A DNA stretch of 64,000 nucleotides, from positions 1 through 64,000 of the forward strand of contig NZ_QLIU01000022.1 of assembly GCF_003574425.1 (NCBI RefSeq). Direction: 5' to 3'. The stretch comes from Cysteiniphilum halobium (GTDB taxonomy: Bacteria; Pseudomonadota; Gammaproteobacteria; Francisellales; Francisellaceae). A program made the translations under genes and the position numbers. Shown here piece by piece: positions 46,767-55,548 of the stretch (its first letter is position 1; every line of letters starts with the position of its first letter). The notes under the pieces are model-generated. The model worked only from the letters and a program-made list of their open reading frames with translations, made no database searches and was not told the origin of the DNA.

Positions 46767-46874
46767 GAGTTGTTGACGACGTAGTCCGCCCCGACACGTT
46801 CGTAGCTGTTACCTCCACCTTCCCCAGAAAATGGATTTTGCTCTCAGCAAGGACAACAACTCAAAAAGTTGTTG
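46767..46874 (+). ncRNA. Candidate structured RNA with alternative stems
   Basis: GAGTTGTTG (46767-46775) pairs with CAACAACTC (46854-46862). The same CAACAACT can instead pair with AGTTGTTG (46867-46874), so two folds exclude each other. A promoter-like TTGTAA - 17 bases - TATCAT ends about 10 bases before the first arm. The interior is GC-rich against an AT-rich background and carries CCTCCACCTTCCCC. No ORF crosses it convincingly. Confidence 0.45.
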
Positions 46875-46972
46875 ATCTTCCAATCGGAAGTACCTTGAAT
46901 GATAAAACCTTATTTTGAATTTATCAAGCTTTTATTTTAAAAAAATCATTTTTTTTACTTTCTCAGATGAGA

Positions 46973-48283
46973 TCACAATTCGCCAAAAATAATCTTAACA
47001 ATCAACCCTGTAGAGTTGTCGTTGTTGTTGATGAAAAGAGTTGCTTTGTTATGTGTAACAATTTCTTTGACGATAGCTAAACCCAAACCTGAGCCTGAGA
47101 GGTCGTGACCCCTGGCACAATCTACACGGTAAAATGGATCGCAAAGTTTGGCAAGATGCTCTTTAGGAACGCCTGGCCCTCTATCAATAAACAGTAAGCA
47201 AAGCTTATTGTTTTCTTGTTGGACTTTAACCATCACGTCACCTGCATACTTTAGCGCATTGTCGATCAAGTTTTGCATGACACGTTTGAGTGCTTTATGC
47301 TGTGTTTGGATAATGGCAGATTTTAATTCTGTCGAAAAAAATACATTAAAGCCATTGGATTGATATTCGTGACATACAGATTCGCTGAAATCAACTAAAT
47401 CAATTTTTTGTTGTTTTTCATCTAGGTAATACTTTTTCGTGTAAGTACTAATTTGACCAAGCAGATACTCCATATCGTCATAATATTTAGTAAGTTCTTT
47501 ATGATGTTCTTCGGGGATTTGATTATACATATAGAGCTTGGCTTTTGTTAGTGGCGTTTTTAGATCATGTGCAATCGCTTTAATAGTATATATTTTCTCG
47601 TCCATAAGTGCTTTAAGCTTCTGACAGGTCTGCTCCATTAACTGTGCTAGATTTTTTAGGTTAAATGGTTTTATGGCAGATGCAGCATGGTTAATATTAA
47701 GCTTATCGGCAACTTTTTGCATTTGCAAAAATGGTTGAATTAACTTTTGCTTATAGAGGAAATGCAAAGGAGTAACGAGAATCATAAATATGGCAAAGAG
47801 TAGGAGCAGAAAATATAAATAATAACGATTTGGTAACTCAATAGTGAAATTTGCACATTGCTTAAGATCTGCATAACAAATAGAAACTTGTTTTGAGGAA
47901 AAAAATGGCAGTGCACCAAGCTCATTTTTGATCTGTTTTCTTATGTCAGTATACAATAGGTGACTATTTTTTCTATGTTGTGTTGGCATATCCAATTCAA
48001 TTACTGGCAAAAAAATAGGTGCTTTAGTAAATGAGTAATTAATATAGTTTGGTGTAGTATATGTTGTTGATTGGTGAGATTTTTGCAAGGTATCATGCTG
48101 GTGTGAATACACTTGAAATATTGTATTTGTTAATGAATAGAGTGTCTTATGATATTGATGATCCCGGTAATGCTGGTATGAAAGGACAATAAAAAACAAA
48201 TTTAAAATGACAAAAATAATAAACAAAACTGGGAAAAACCAAAATCTAAGATACTGCTTAACATTGTCGTAAAAGTTTGTCAT
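46973..48283 (-). CDS. Sensor histidine kinase (orphan)
   Basis: A 436-residue inner-membrane kinase. Transmembrane helices are at about 14-36 and 154-176, flanking a periplasmic sensor domain. A HAMP-like linker and the H-box AHDLKTPLTKAK (His239) follow. N-box NLIDNALKYAGD, DRGPGVP and GSGLGLAIVKEI complete the ATPase part. No response regulator lies next to it, so its partner must be elsewhere. Confidence 0.93.
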   Translation of the reverse strand: MTNFYDNVKQYLRFWFFPVLFIIFVILNLFFIVLSYQHYRDHQYHKTLYSLTNTIFQVYSHQHDTLQKSHQSTTYTTPNYINYSFTKAPIFLPVIELDMPTQHRKNSHLLYTDIRKQIKNELGALPFFSSKQVSICYADLKQCANFTIELPNRYYLYFLLLLFAIFMILVTPLHFLYKQKLIQPFLQMQKVADKLNINHAASAIKPFNLKNLAQLMEQTCQKLKALMDEKIYTIKAIAHDLKTPLTKAKLYMYNQIPEEHHKELTKYYDDMEYLLGQISTYTKKYYLDEKQQKIDLVDFSESVCHEYQSNGFNVFFSTELKSAIIQTQHKALKRVMQNLIDNALKYAGDVMVKVQQENNKLCLLFIDRGPGVPKEHLAKLCDPFYRVDCARGHDLSGSGLGLAIVKEIVTHNKATLFINNNDNSTGLIVKIIFGEL

Positions 48284-48444
48284 AAGCTTCAGTTGGTAGT
48301 TTATTGTATAAAATCATCCATGATTATTGAGGCATAAGCTGTACCGATTATATACCCATCAAAAACTTCTTCAAGATTAAACATCGCAAAATGATTTACG
48401 ACGATGAGTATATCCCATTGTAACAAGTCAGCAATTTTTTTATT

Positions 48445-49539
48445 TTATGCGATATGCTTGTTTAGCTGTATTGCCGTTTGATTTAAAATTGCCCAATAAG
48501 CCTGTTCAGGTTGTATGGCAAAATGCTGAGCAAGGGCTTGAGCAAATGAGACCATCATTTTTGCAAACACATTGCTATCACTTGCTTTAACAATCGCATT
48601 ATAATCAGATATTATTGATATATCAGTCTTCATCATAAACATCAACGCTTGATAGCTATCAGTGAGTCCTGCTTGCTTTTCTGATTTATGCGCATAGTCA
48701 ATAACACTTTGCGGTAGTTTTAAAGTAAAGATTGTGACACCAAAAACTTTAACTGGTGTATTGATATGTAACGCCGATTCTAAAGCATTATTAACATCAA
48801 TAATTGCTTGAGTGACACCTGAAATTGTTGCATTTTGGCGCAATAATTGAATGTTTGACTTAAGTGTTTCAGGGGTTATATTGTAAAGATTGTCAATCGT
48901 TTCTTGTTTGGTTTTTGCGTAGACGTCTTGGGCATCAATTTGCAATTGATAGGCCATTGCATTAATTAAGACGTAAGTGTCTTTAGCACGATCTAGACCT
49001 TGTTTTTGAATATTTGATAAACCATAGATTGTCATGTAGTTGATAAAATGATTAAAGTCTTGTGCTTTCTCATTGCTATCGTTATTTTGCCAGAAATCAA
49101 CACGTGCTTCCCATGCTTTGTCAAAAGCGCTCTTGTAGTTAAGTAAATGTTGATCCATCACAGGAATATTGCTAACATTTTGCAGTGCATTATATATTTC
49201 AGTGGCGGCAATTTTGGTTTGTTTGCTTGCTAAAGAAACATTGTGGTCACTCTTATAAATTGGGTATTCCTTGATTAATAGATCTGCAAATGAAACGCCA
49301 GTTGTTATGGTTTTGATATAGGAGTGACTTTTAGCTGCATTATAAAATGCCTTTAACTGTTGGATACTCTCAGGGTTACCAGATAGGCTGTCTGTTGAGA
49401 AGTTTTGTAGCGATTGACTGATAATATCTTTATTAATTTTGTCATCATTTTGATCAGTATGATTTGCAAACGATAGATTTGCTCCTGTTATTGCTAATGA
49501 TATTGTCGTCAAGGCAGTTGGTAATTTCTTAAAGTCCAT
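48445..49539 (-). CDS. Secreted protein of unknown function
   Basis: A 364-residue protein beginning MDFKKLPTALTTISLAITGA with a predicted signal peptide cleaved near LSFA-NH. The start is set by AAAGGAG 6 bases upstream; a longer frame is rejected. The rest is Gln/Asn/Ala-rich and mostly helical, with no recognised domain. It opens the accessory region of unfamiliar proteins. Confidence 0.72.
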   Translation of the reverse strand: MDFKKLPTALTTISLAITGANLSFANHTDQNDDKINKDIISQSLQNFSTDSLSGNPESIQQLKAFYNAAKSHSYIKTITTGVSFADLLIKEYPIYKSDHNVSLASKQTKIAATEIYNALQNVSNIPVMDQHLLNYKSAFDKAWEARVDFWQNNDSNEKAQDFNHFINYMTIYGLSNIQKQGLDRAKDTYVLINAMAYQLQIDAQDVYAKTKQETIDNLYNITPETLKSNIQLLRQNATISGVTQAIIDVNNALESALHINTPVKVFGVTIFTLKLPQSVIDYAHKSEKQAGLTDSYQALMFMMKTDISIISDYNAIVKASDSNVFAKMMVSFAQALAQHFAIQPEQAYWAILNQTAIQLNKHIA

Positions 49540-49724
49540 TATATCTCCTTTGTCTTTAAATGGGTTGATTTTGCAGAGATATACCGCCTGCAAAATTATT
49601 TACAAGCGGTATAAAATGAATCATTTTGTGCTCTGCAACACTATTTTTGATGCGAAATAAGAAAAATACTGCATGAGTCAAAGTAAAACGGACAGATTGT
49701 CTTAAGTTTTAAAGTTGAGCTACT

Positions 49725-50936
49725 TTATATTGAAGGTGAAGAGCTGGGATTAGCATAATTTAATGGGGGATTAAATAGTGTATGTGAATAGTTATCACTA
49801 ATCTTTGTGTAATTTGTATGTTCATTATTATCTGTGTTTAAAAGCTTATTTTTTTGATATAGGTTATAGACACTGCTAAAGATAACGATCGCCGAGCAGA
49901 ACAAAGCAGCAGCAAATCCAAAGGTTGCGATATTAGCACCTATAGCCAATAAAACAATGCTAAGGATTGCTAAAGCAACCGTAGTTAGGGCGAAAAACTT
50001 AAGCGGTTTTTCTAAGCGATAAAGAAACTCACGTTTTTTAATTTGATTTGTACATAAGGCTAATGCCAACAAGGCTTCATGGGTATTTTTGGTATTGTCT
50101 TCGTTGGCTTTAAGGTTCTTTTCAAGTTGCTGTAGAGATTTGATAAAGGCTTTGTAGCTTTCTTCACTATTATTAGCATTTTGAATATCATGTTGCCATT
50201 TTTGGTAAGATGCTTGAGGTTGATGTACATTTTCTAAATCAACGAATGTGGATAATGCCTCAATCGACAATGACTCACACATTAGATAATCAATACGTGC
50301 ATCACATAGTTTGGCTGCTCGTTCACTCAAAACCCAAGAAATAACTAAAGCGCTTGCGCCACCTATAGAGCTCGCTAGCGTGCTGATTATACTTAATAAG
50401 CTACAAGCAGAGGCGATTAATGCACTTAATGCAATTCCACTACAAAGAGCAAGTTGTGCTGTACTACATAGGTAATGATTTCTTTCCCATTTGTCCTTTT
50501 TTTGATCGGAATTTATTGCCATTACACCAAGCATCACCGTATCAAATAATTGCCAGGCTAAACCGATAAAAGGCAGTTGCAAAGCTAATGGTTTAATGCT
50601 TAATGCTAGAATTTCATATACGTTACGAAACAAACTAAGCCAATCGACATAAAAACTATAAGTATGGACAATTTTTCTGGTTGTGCTCAACGAAGCTTGC
50701 TTGAATAACGCTTCCAATTTTGTGAGTGTTTTGAGATCAGTCTGTGTGTTGTTGCTAAGTTTTGCGCGCAAAAATGCCTTAAGTTCAGGAGATAGCGTAT
50801 GCAGATTTTCCATTTCTAATAAAGCGCGTTCCCAATGCAGATTGATCGAACCTTTATATGAAAAAGGCCAGAAATCAAGCGTAGGCTTACGACGATATTT
50901 TTCCAATTGATCGCTAAAGATTGGCATTGGCATCAT
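49725..50936 (-). CDS. Multi-pass membrane protein, unknown, effector-like
   Basis: A 403-residue protein. Hydrophobic segments are at about 116-140, 160-205 and 310-355, separated by charged helical stretches (KSLQQLEKNLKANEDNTKN). There is no N-terminal signal. A polar Asn/Ser/Pro-rich tail ends NYANPSSSPSI. This layout (cytosolic helices around membrane hairpins) is common in host-membrane-targeted effectors of intracellular bacteria, but no family is recognised. Confidence 0.7.
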   Translation of the reverse strand: MMPMPIFSDQLEKYRRKPTLDFWPFSYKGSINLHWERALLEMENLHTLSPELKAFLRAKLSNNTQTDLKTLTKLEALFKQASLSTTRKIVHTYSFYVDWLSLFRNVYEILALSIKPLALQLPFIGLAWQLFDTVMLGVMAINSDQKKDKWERNHYLCSTAQLALCSGIALSALIASACSLLSIISTLASSIGGASALVISWVLSERAAKLCDARIDYLMCESLSIEALSTFVDLENVHQPQASYQKWQHDIQNANNSEESYKAFIKSLQQLEKNLKANEDNTKNTHEALLALALCTNQIKKREFLYRLEKPLKFFALTTVALAILSIVLLAIGANIATFGFAAALFCSAIVIFSSVYNLYQKNKLLNTDNNEHTNYTKISDNYSHTLFNPPLNYANPSSSPSI

Positions 50937-51040
50937 CCTTTTATCCTTTTAAAAGTAAAAATAAAAATTATTTAAAAAATATCTGGGTGGTACACATAAA
51001 GCAATTACAGATGCTGGATATGGACAAAGTGATTATGTTT

Positions 51041-51290
51041 TTATCTGTACCACTGCCAATGGTGCTTAATCACAACCTGCTTATGGTTAAAAGCCAACTC
51101 AAGTGCCAGAATGCGTCTCATGTGTGGTTGTGCTTTCAATTCGGCAATATAGTTTTTTAACGCACTTGATTTAACGCTTTACTGGCTAATTTGCTGATGT
51201 TTTGACTGTTGTCCTCTTTGGCATGTTTAAACTCCATCACAATGCCATGATCGTTGCCATTATTTTGTATGGTGATCAAAGAGGTAGGGA
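51041..51290 (-). pseudogene. Remnant of AAA-ATPase/PD-(D/E)XK nuclease family gene
   Basis: The minus strand reads PTSLITIQNNGNDHGIVMEF then KHAKEDNSQNISKLASKAL and NQVR-stop. After a frame change it continues KNYIAELKAQPHMRRILALE then LAFNHKQVVIKHHWQWYR-stop at 51041-51043. The VMEFKHAK segment, the ALNQV helix and the RRILALELAF..KQVV ending match the C-terminal nuclease domain of DUF1703-type proteins. Only this end survives. Confidence 0.7.
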
Positions 51291-51311
51291 CAATTCATGA
51301 ATTTCCCCTAC
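51284..51311. repeat. 28-base near-perfect palindrome
   Basis: GTAGGGACAATTCATGAATT followed by TCCCCTAC. The core AATTCATGAATT is an exact palindrome and the flanks GTAGGG/CCCTAC also pair, with mismatched positions just outside the core. It lies at the broken upstream end of the nuclease remnant. Strings of this kind recur in many genomes. Confidence 0.7.
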
Positions 51312-51447
51312 TAATCAATCTGTCCGATAATTGCGTCAAATATTGTCACTTAAAATTTAGTTATGTAACTTTGTCGCAAGGCATCAGTATGGTGCTTTGT
51401 AAAACAATTAAAACGTAAAGATTAAAAATTAATTTAAGGAGAAATGT

Positions 51448-53391
51448 ATGGCGATTACAATTTTATCAAAAAATAGTAATGACAAGTTTTTTACTATTGA
51501 AGACAGTTCAATATTTTCTAGTAAAAGTAGTAAAGCGGTGAATCAGAACGCGATGTTTGCTAATGCAAAAAGAAACCATATGGAAGGGTTTGCTGCAAAA
51601 CACGTACAAGCAGCACTGCAAAATATTGCTCGTGACAGTAATGACTTGGTATCAGGGAATAAAAAAGATGAATTTGTCTTAAATGAGACAATCTATGCTA
51701 AACTTCGGGAGTTTTATAGTTTGGATAATCAATCTTCGGACTTTAAATCGTCAATGGAAGAGTTACAAAAATTAGAAGTTCTTGTCAATTCAGCTAAAGA
51801 TCATGCTACAAATAGCACAAAGACGTTGGATATATTTAGATCAAGTGCTATGCAAGCATTATTAACAAGTGAAGACGTAAAAAGAGATCTTCATATTGCA
51901 TCTGAAACGCTAAAAAAAGATTTGGAATACAATCATCCTAACTTATGGTATCGAGCTGCAAGCTTGTTTGTTGAAATTGTCCAAAACTTTTGTAAATTCT
52001 TTTATAATATAGCGGTAGATATTGGCAATGCATTAAGAATTGTCATAACCACAGATTTAGAAAAAAGACAAGCCGCGTTGGAAATTGATTATTGTGCATC
52101 TAATAACGTGAAAACAATCGATGAGCTTGGTTCAGAGCAATCAACTCAGTTAAGGTTACTTCAGGGGGTGATTGCAGAATTTGATGCCAATAGAGTTAAT
52201 CAAGATACTCTTGTAAGCAAAAAAGAGGTTGATGACTATATAACAAATTTAATCAAAGGAAACGAGGATCTGGAAAAAGCGCTTGGTAATAAGGATAATG
52301 CAGTAAATTTAATTGTAGATGCTTATACGGCGAGAGACCTTAATCAAGAGAGTGCAAGAAATGATTTGGCGCGGAAGAATCATAAACCTGGGTATATGAA
52401 GTATACTGACTATACACAAGAACGCTATGATGAACATAAAAAGTTATTTGAAGAGGATTACAATAAAATTTATCCAACGAAAAATGAAGCACTAAGTACA
52501 ACTGAAATGGATCCTAAGGTAGAGGCTAGACCTAGACGTTTAACATCGTTATTAAAAGAGTATCAAGAAGCTGTTGGACTCAAAAACAATACGCAAGAGC
52601 TAGCAATCAGTACAAAAGGATCCATGACTTGTGATGAGCTTAATATCAAAAAGTCTAACTCTGTAACTGGTGGTAAGTCGCCAGAGTTTGAAGAAAGTGT
52701 TGTATCTTTTGAAGGAAAAGCTAAGTCTGTAATAAATGGTCATACCTCACAAAATATTAATACGGATATTGATAAATTAGCTAATAAATTAAAAGGGCAA
52801 GCCACAACACATGGCACCAAAAATGAAGACAAAAACAATAAAACTCCAAATACACTAGTTATTAGCACAGGAGACAATCTTGGGTTTCAAGTCCAACCAT
52901 TATCGACTGATAAAAAATTATCTAATTTGCTGAAGTTTATAACTGATAATACAAACCAAGTAGAGGAATATAAGTATGGATACATATACCATAAAGAGGC
53001 CGATCTAAATGGTCACGGTCTTGTTAGATTACCAAGATGCATTTTGGATGCTTACAAGAGCCATGGGGGCAACTGGGATGTTGTCCAGACAGTTACTCAG
53101 CTTGAAAATGACATAGCAAAACCTGAGAATATTGTTAGTAAGTTATCTGCTTTGATGACAGATGCTAACAAGGAGTATAACGGTGCTAAATCATTCTTTA
53201 GTTATGGTGGATATAATACGCAGAGTTTGCAATCTGATTTAAAGAGTGCTCTATCGGATGTTAATAAACTTAATAACGTCCTTAATTATGGCAGCATAGA
53301 AACTCAAGTGCAGAAACATGATACTTCAAACTTAGCTTTTAAGCTAGCCAGTGAAAATCAGGTGACAATCGAAAGCGATAAAAGCGCATAA
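51448..53391 (+). CDS. Large unknown protein with shared C-terminal module
   Basis: A 647-residue protein, mostly helical and polar, with no signal peptide. A hydrophobic/aromatic patch (WYRAASLFVEIVQNFCKFFY, about 167-186) may touch membrane. Residues about 489-600 are a diverged copy of the module found in the OTU-like and Rab-like proteins: KLSNLLKFITDNT, then YKYGYIYHKE, LPRCILDAY, GNWDVVQTVTQLENDIAKPE. The ATG has AGGAG 8 bases upstream. The N-terminal 480 residues match nothing I know. Confidence 0.78.
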   Translation: MAITILSKNSNDKFFTIEDSSIFSSKSSKAVNQNAMFANAKRNHMEGFAAKHVQAALQNIARDSNDLVSGNKKDEFVLNETIYAKLREFYSLDNQSSDFKSSMEELQKLEVLVNSAKDHATNSTKTLDIFRSSAMQALLTSEDVKRDLHIASETLKKDLEYNHPNLWYRAASLFVEIVQNFCKFFYNIAVDIGNALRIVITTDLEKRQAALEIDYCASNNVKTIDELGSEQSTQLRLLQGVIAEFDANRVNQDTLVSKKEVDDYITNLIKGNEDLEKALGNKDNAVNLIVDAYTARDLNQESARNDLARKNHKPGYMKYTDYTQERYDEHKKLFEEDYNKIYPTKNEALSTTEMDPKVEARPRRLTSLLKEYQEAVGLKNNTQELAISTKGSMTCDELNIKKSNSVTGGKSPEFEESVVSFEGKAKSVINGHTSQNINTDIDKLANKLKGQATTHGTKNEDKNNKTPNTLVISTGDNLGFQVQPLSTDKKLSNLLKFITDNTNQVEEYKYGYIYHKEADLNGHGLVRLPRCILDAYKSHGGNWDVVQTVTQLENDIAKPENIVSKLSALMTDANKEYNGAKSFFSYGGYNTQSLQSDLKSALSDVNKLNNVLNYGSIETQVQKHDTSNLAFKLASENQVTIESDKSA

Positions 53392-53477
53392 GTAAGCTGA
53401 TTTGTGGAGTAATTACATAACCTTTCTAAAACAAAGAGTAGCAAATAATCAGGATTAGGGCTAACCGTGTGAACTAT

Positions 53478-53511
53478 GAATGTTGAATTATAAATTTTTA
53501 ATTCAACATTC
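53478..53511. repeat. Hairpin between unknown genes
   Basis: GAATGTTGAATTA (53478-53490) and TAATTCAACATTC (53499-53511) are perfect 13-base inverted arms around TAAATTTT. They are followed by short direct repeats of CATTCAG and CATTTAA up to the next ribosome site. It could be a terminator-like or repeat element; the T-run lies in the loop, not after the stem. Confidence 0.6.
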
Positions 53512-53544
53512 AGCATTCAGCATTTAACATTTAACAGGTGTATC

Positions 53545-54933
53545 ATGATTAAATATCAACTAAAAGACAATCGTGGCAATAATAACAATGATTGCTTATT
53601 GATTGCTATGGGTCGGCTGGATAATCCAGCCTTAAATGAACAACAGGCTGTTGACGCCGGTTGGCAGGCTGTTTTTAACGGTGTCAACACGATGGCATTT
53701 GATGATTTACAGATGCTGCATACCGAACTAAAAGATGCTTATTCAGAAGATATTAAGAATATTGGCAACTATTTTTCCTTGGATTTTAATGATGATAATA
53801 CAATAGCGTTATTCAAGTCTAGGTTGAAAGAAACCTTTGGAGTTGACAGTTTATCACAAGATATTATTGAGACTCAGTTGCAGGACAAAGTAAAGCAAGA
53901 AGTTAATGAATTTTTGAGCCATTTAAAGCAACAAACAAATCTTCAAAAATATATTGAACTGCTTAAAACCATTCCTGAGGATAAAAAACAACATTTGATG
54001 CTGGTGTCTGGCAATGATTTAGAGTCTCGTCCAGGCCAGGTTTATGCGCAATTTAGAGATCTAATATTAGCAGGTAAAGTCCCGCAATTTGTTGCCCACA
54101 ATGGTGGGCATTACAGTAATATTGTGCCTATTAAAGTTGACTATGAGGCGTATGACCAATCCACTAATCCAGAGCCATTAATCAAACAAGCATTTGTTAA
54201 CCTTATGAATGGCACGTTGCTCGATGCTACTGGGTTTACTCATCCTGAAATGCTTAAGCAAATAGAGAATAATTTGAGTGTGCAATACACGCTAGAAATG
54301 CTAGATAATGATCTTAATATGCGACAAGCTAAGAGTGAGTCAGGAAAGTTGTATCAAGAAAAAAGATTAAATAATTCCGGTGAAGAGGGCATATCAAGTA
54401 GTATGCTTCAATCTGGAAGTGTTGATTACCCCACGCTAGAAGAGCTAGAAGCATACTCTCATGAACAAAAGGTTGCGACAAAATTAGAATCGCTTCTAGC
54501 GTTTGTTGATAAGAATATTGACAAGGATTATATCAATAATTCGCGTTATACCTATCAATTAACGTATGAGGGTCAGAAATACAACGTACCATGGAGTTTG
54601 ATGCAGGCCTATGATTCAAGAACATTTGGCAGTTATGATAGTGCTAAGATTATATCAGGGTTAAAAGCAGATTTGGCACAGGAGAGTTCAGCGGATATTA
54701 TTGCTCAAAAATTAAAAGCACCAATGTACGGTAGGCTATATAACAATACATATGGTGTCAGCAAGGAATATCTAGAGTGCCTTAAGAATTCTAAGCAGTT
54801 TAATGATGAAGTAATAATGACAGCGGACGAGAAAAAGGATGCTTGGTCTGTAGAAAAAAATAATAATAATGAATTCAGCTTATTTAATCCTGAAAATCAA
54901 ATTGGTTTAAAAGATTTCAGTAGTTCCCGCTGA
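53545..54933 (+). CDS. Putative OTU-like cysteine protease with shared C-terminal module
   Basis: A 462-residue protein. The N-terminal NNNNDCLLIAMG (Cys17) and later VPQFVAHNGGHYSNIVPI (His189) fit the Cys...His arrangement of OTU deubiquitinases (family pattern D-G-x-C-L-x-x-A ... H-Y). Residues 333-420 form the module shared with two neighbours: RYTYQLTYEGQKYNVPWSLM, GLKADLA, APMYGRLYNNTYGVSKEYL. The frame ends at a TGA after which homologous-looking sequence continues in another frame, so the C terminus is probably truncated by a frameshift. Protease activity is an inference from motifs only. Confidence 0.65.
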   Translation: MIKYQLKDNRGNNNNDCLLIAMGRLDNPALNEQQAVDAGWQAVFNGVNTMAFDDLQMLHTELKDAYSEDIKNIGNYFSLDFNDDNTIALFKSRLKETFGVDSLSQDIIETQLQDKVKQEVNEFLSHLKQQTNLQKYIELLKTIPEDKKQHLMLVSGNDLESRPGQVYAQFRDLILAGKVPQFVAHNGGHYSNIVPIKVDYEAYDQSTNPEPLIKQAFVNLMNGTLLDATGFTHPEMLKQIENNLSVQYTLEMLDNDLNMRQAKSESGKLYQEKRLNNSGEEGISSSMLQSGSVDYPTLEELEAYSHEQKVATKLESLLAFVDKNIDKDYINNSRYTYQLTYEGQKYNVPWSLMQAYDSRTFGSYDSAKIISGLKADLAQESSADIIAQKLKAPMYGRLYNNTYGVSKEYLECLKNSKQFNDEVIMTADEKKDAWSVEKNNNNEFSLFNPENQIGLKDFSSSR

Positions 54934-55447
54934 AAAACTCTCTGAAAGCCTATGGTTGAGAGGTTTATTAGAAAAAAGATTACGAAAATAATTTTCTGGA
55001 AGCCTTGATTTATCTAGCCTGGCGAGGTTAATGGAAATTGCTGAACAATACTTATTAACGAAAGAATCTGGTTTCGTGCAAACATTAGTCGATAAAGGTG
55101 TTCAAAAGGATGATGCATTTGTCGCGTGGTTTGGACTATCGCCAATGGCAGCGCAGAAAGATACATTTAAGGGCTTTAAACAACTGATAGATACTTTAGA
55201 GTCTAACCCAAGGGAGTTTTCAACAACAATGCAGCAACTAAGGGATAATTATTTGGTTGAAAGTGGCTCAGGTAATCTTAAGGTTTTTTTGGCTGAAAAT
55301 CGCTATAAAAATGAAGCGTTTAATACAGCTTTTGAAAATGCGTTGGCAGAAACAAAGAGTGATAAGGCGGATAATGGAAATCATATGCTTTTTAAGCAAA
55401 ATAAAGAGATGTTTGAACAAAGAGCCGTAGCAGGAAAGTCTGTATAG
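54911..55447 (+). pseudogene. Shifted-frame continuation of the OTU-like gene
   Basis: In the +1-shifted frame (opening at 54911) the DNA reads KISVVPAEKLSESLWLRGLL then EKRLRK, TAA at 54989-54991, then FSGSLDLSSLARLMEIAEQY and onward to TAG at 55445-55447. A downstream piece could be translated from the ATG at 55031 (138 residues, GAGG upstream). The continuous helical protein on both sides of the stop suggests the original gene ran through, and was broken by one frameshift (54908-54933) and one nonsense change. Confidence 0.6.
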
Positions 55448-55548
55448 TTTTCACTTAAGATAGGGATTGGAGAAAAATAAAGTAAAAGGCTTTTAAAGCA
55501 AATATTTAGTTTGTTTTGTAACAATTCATTACATTGGGGGAGTGTGTT

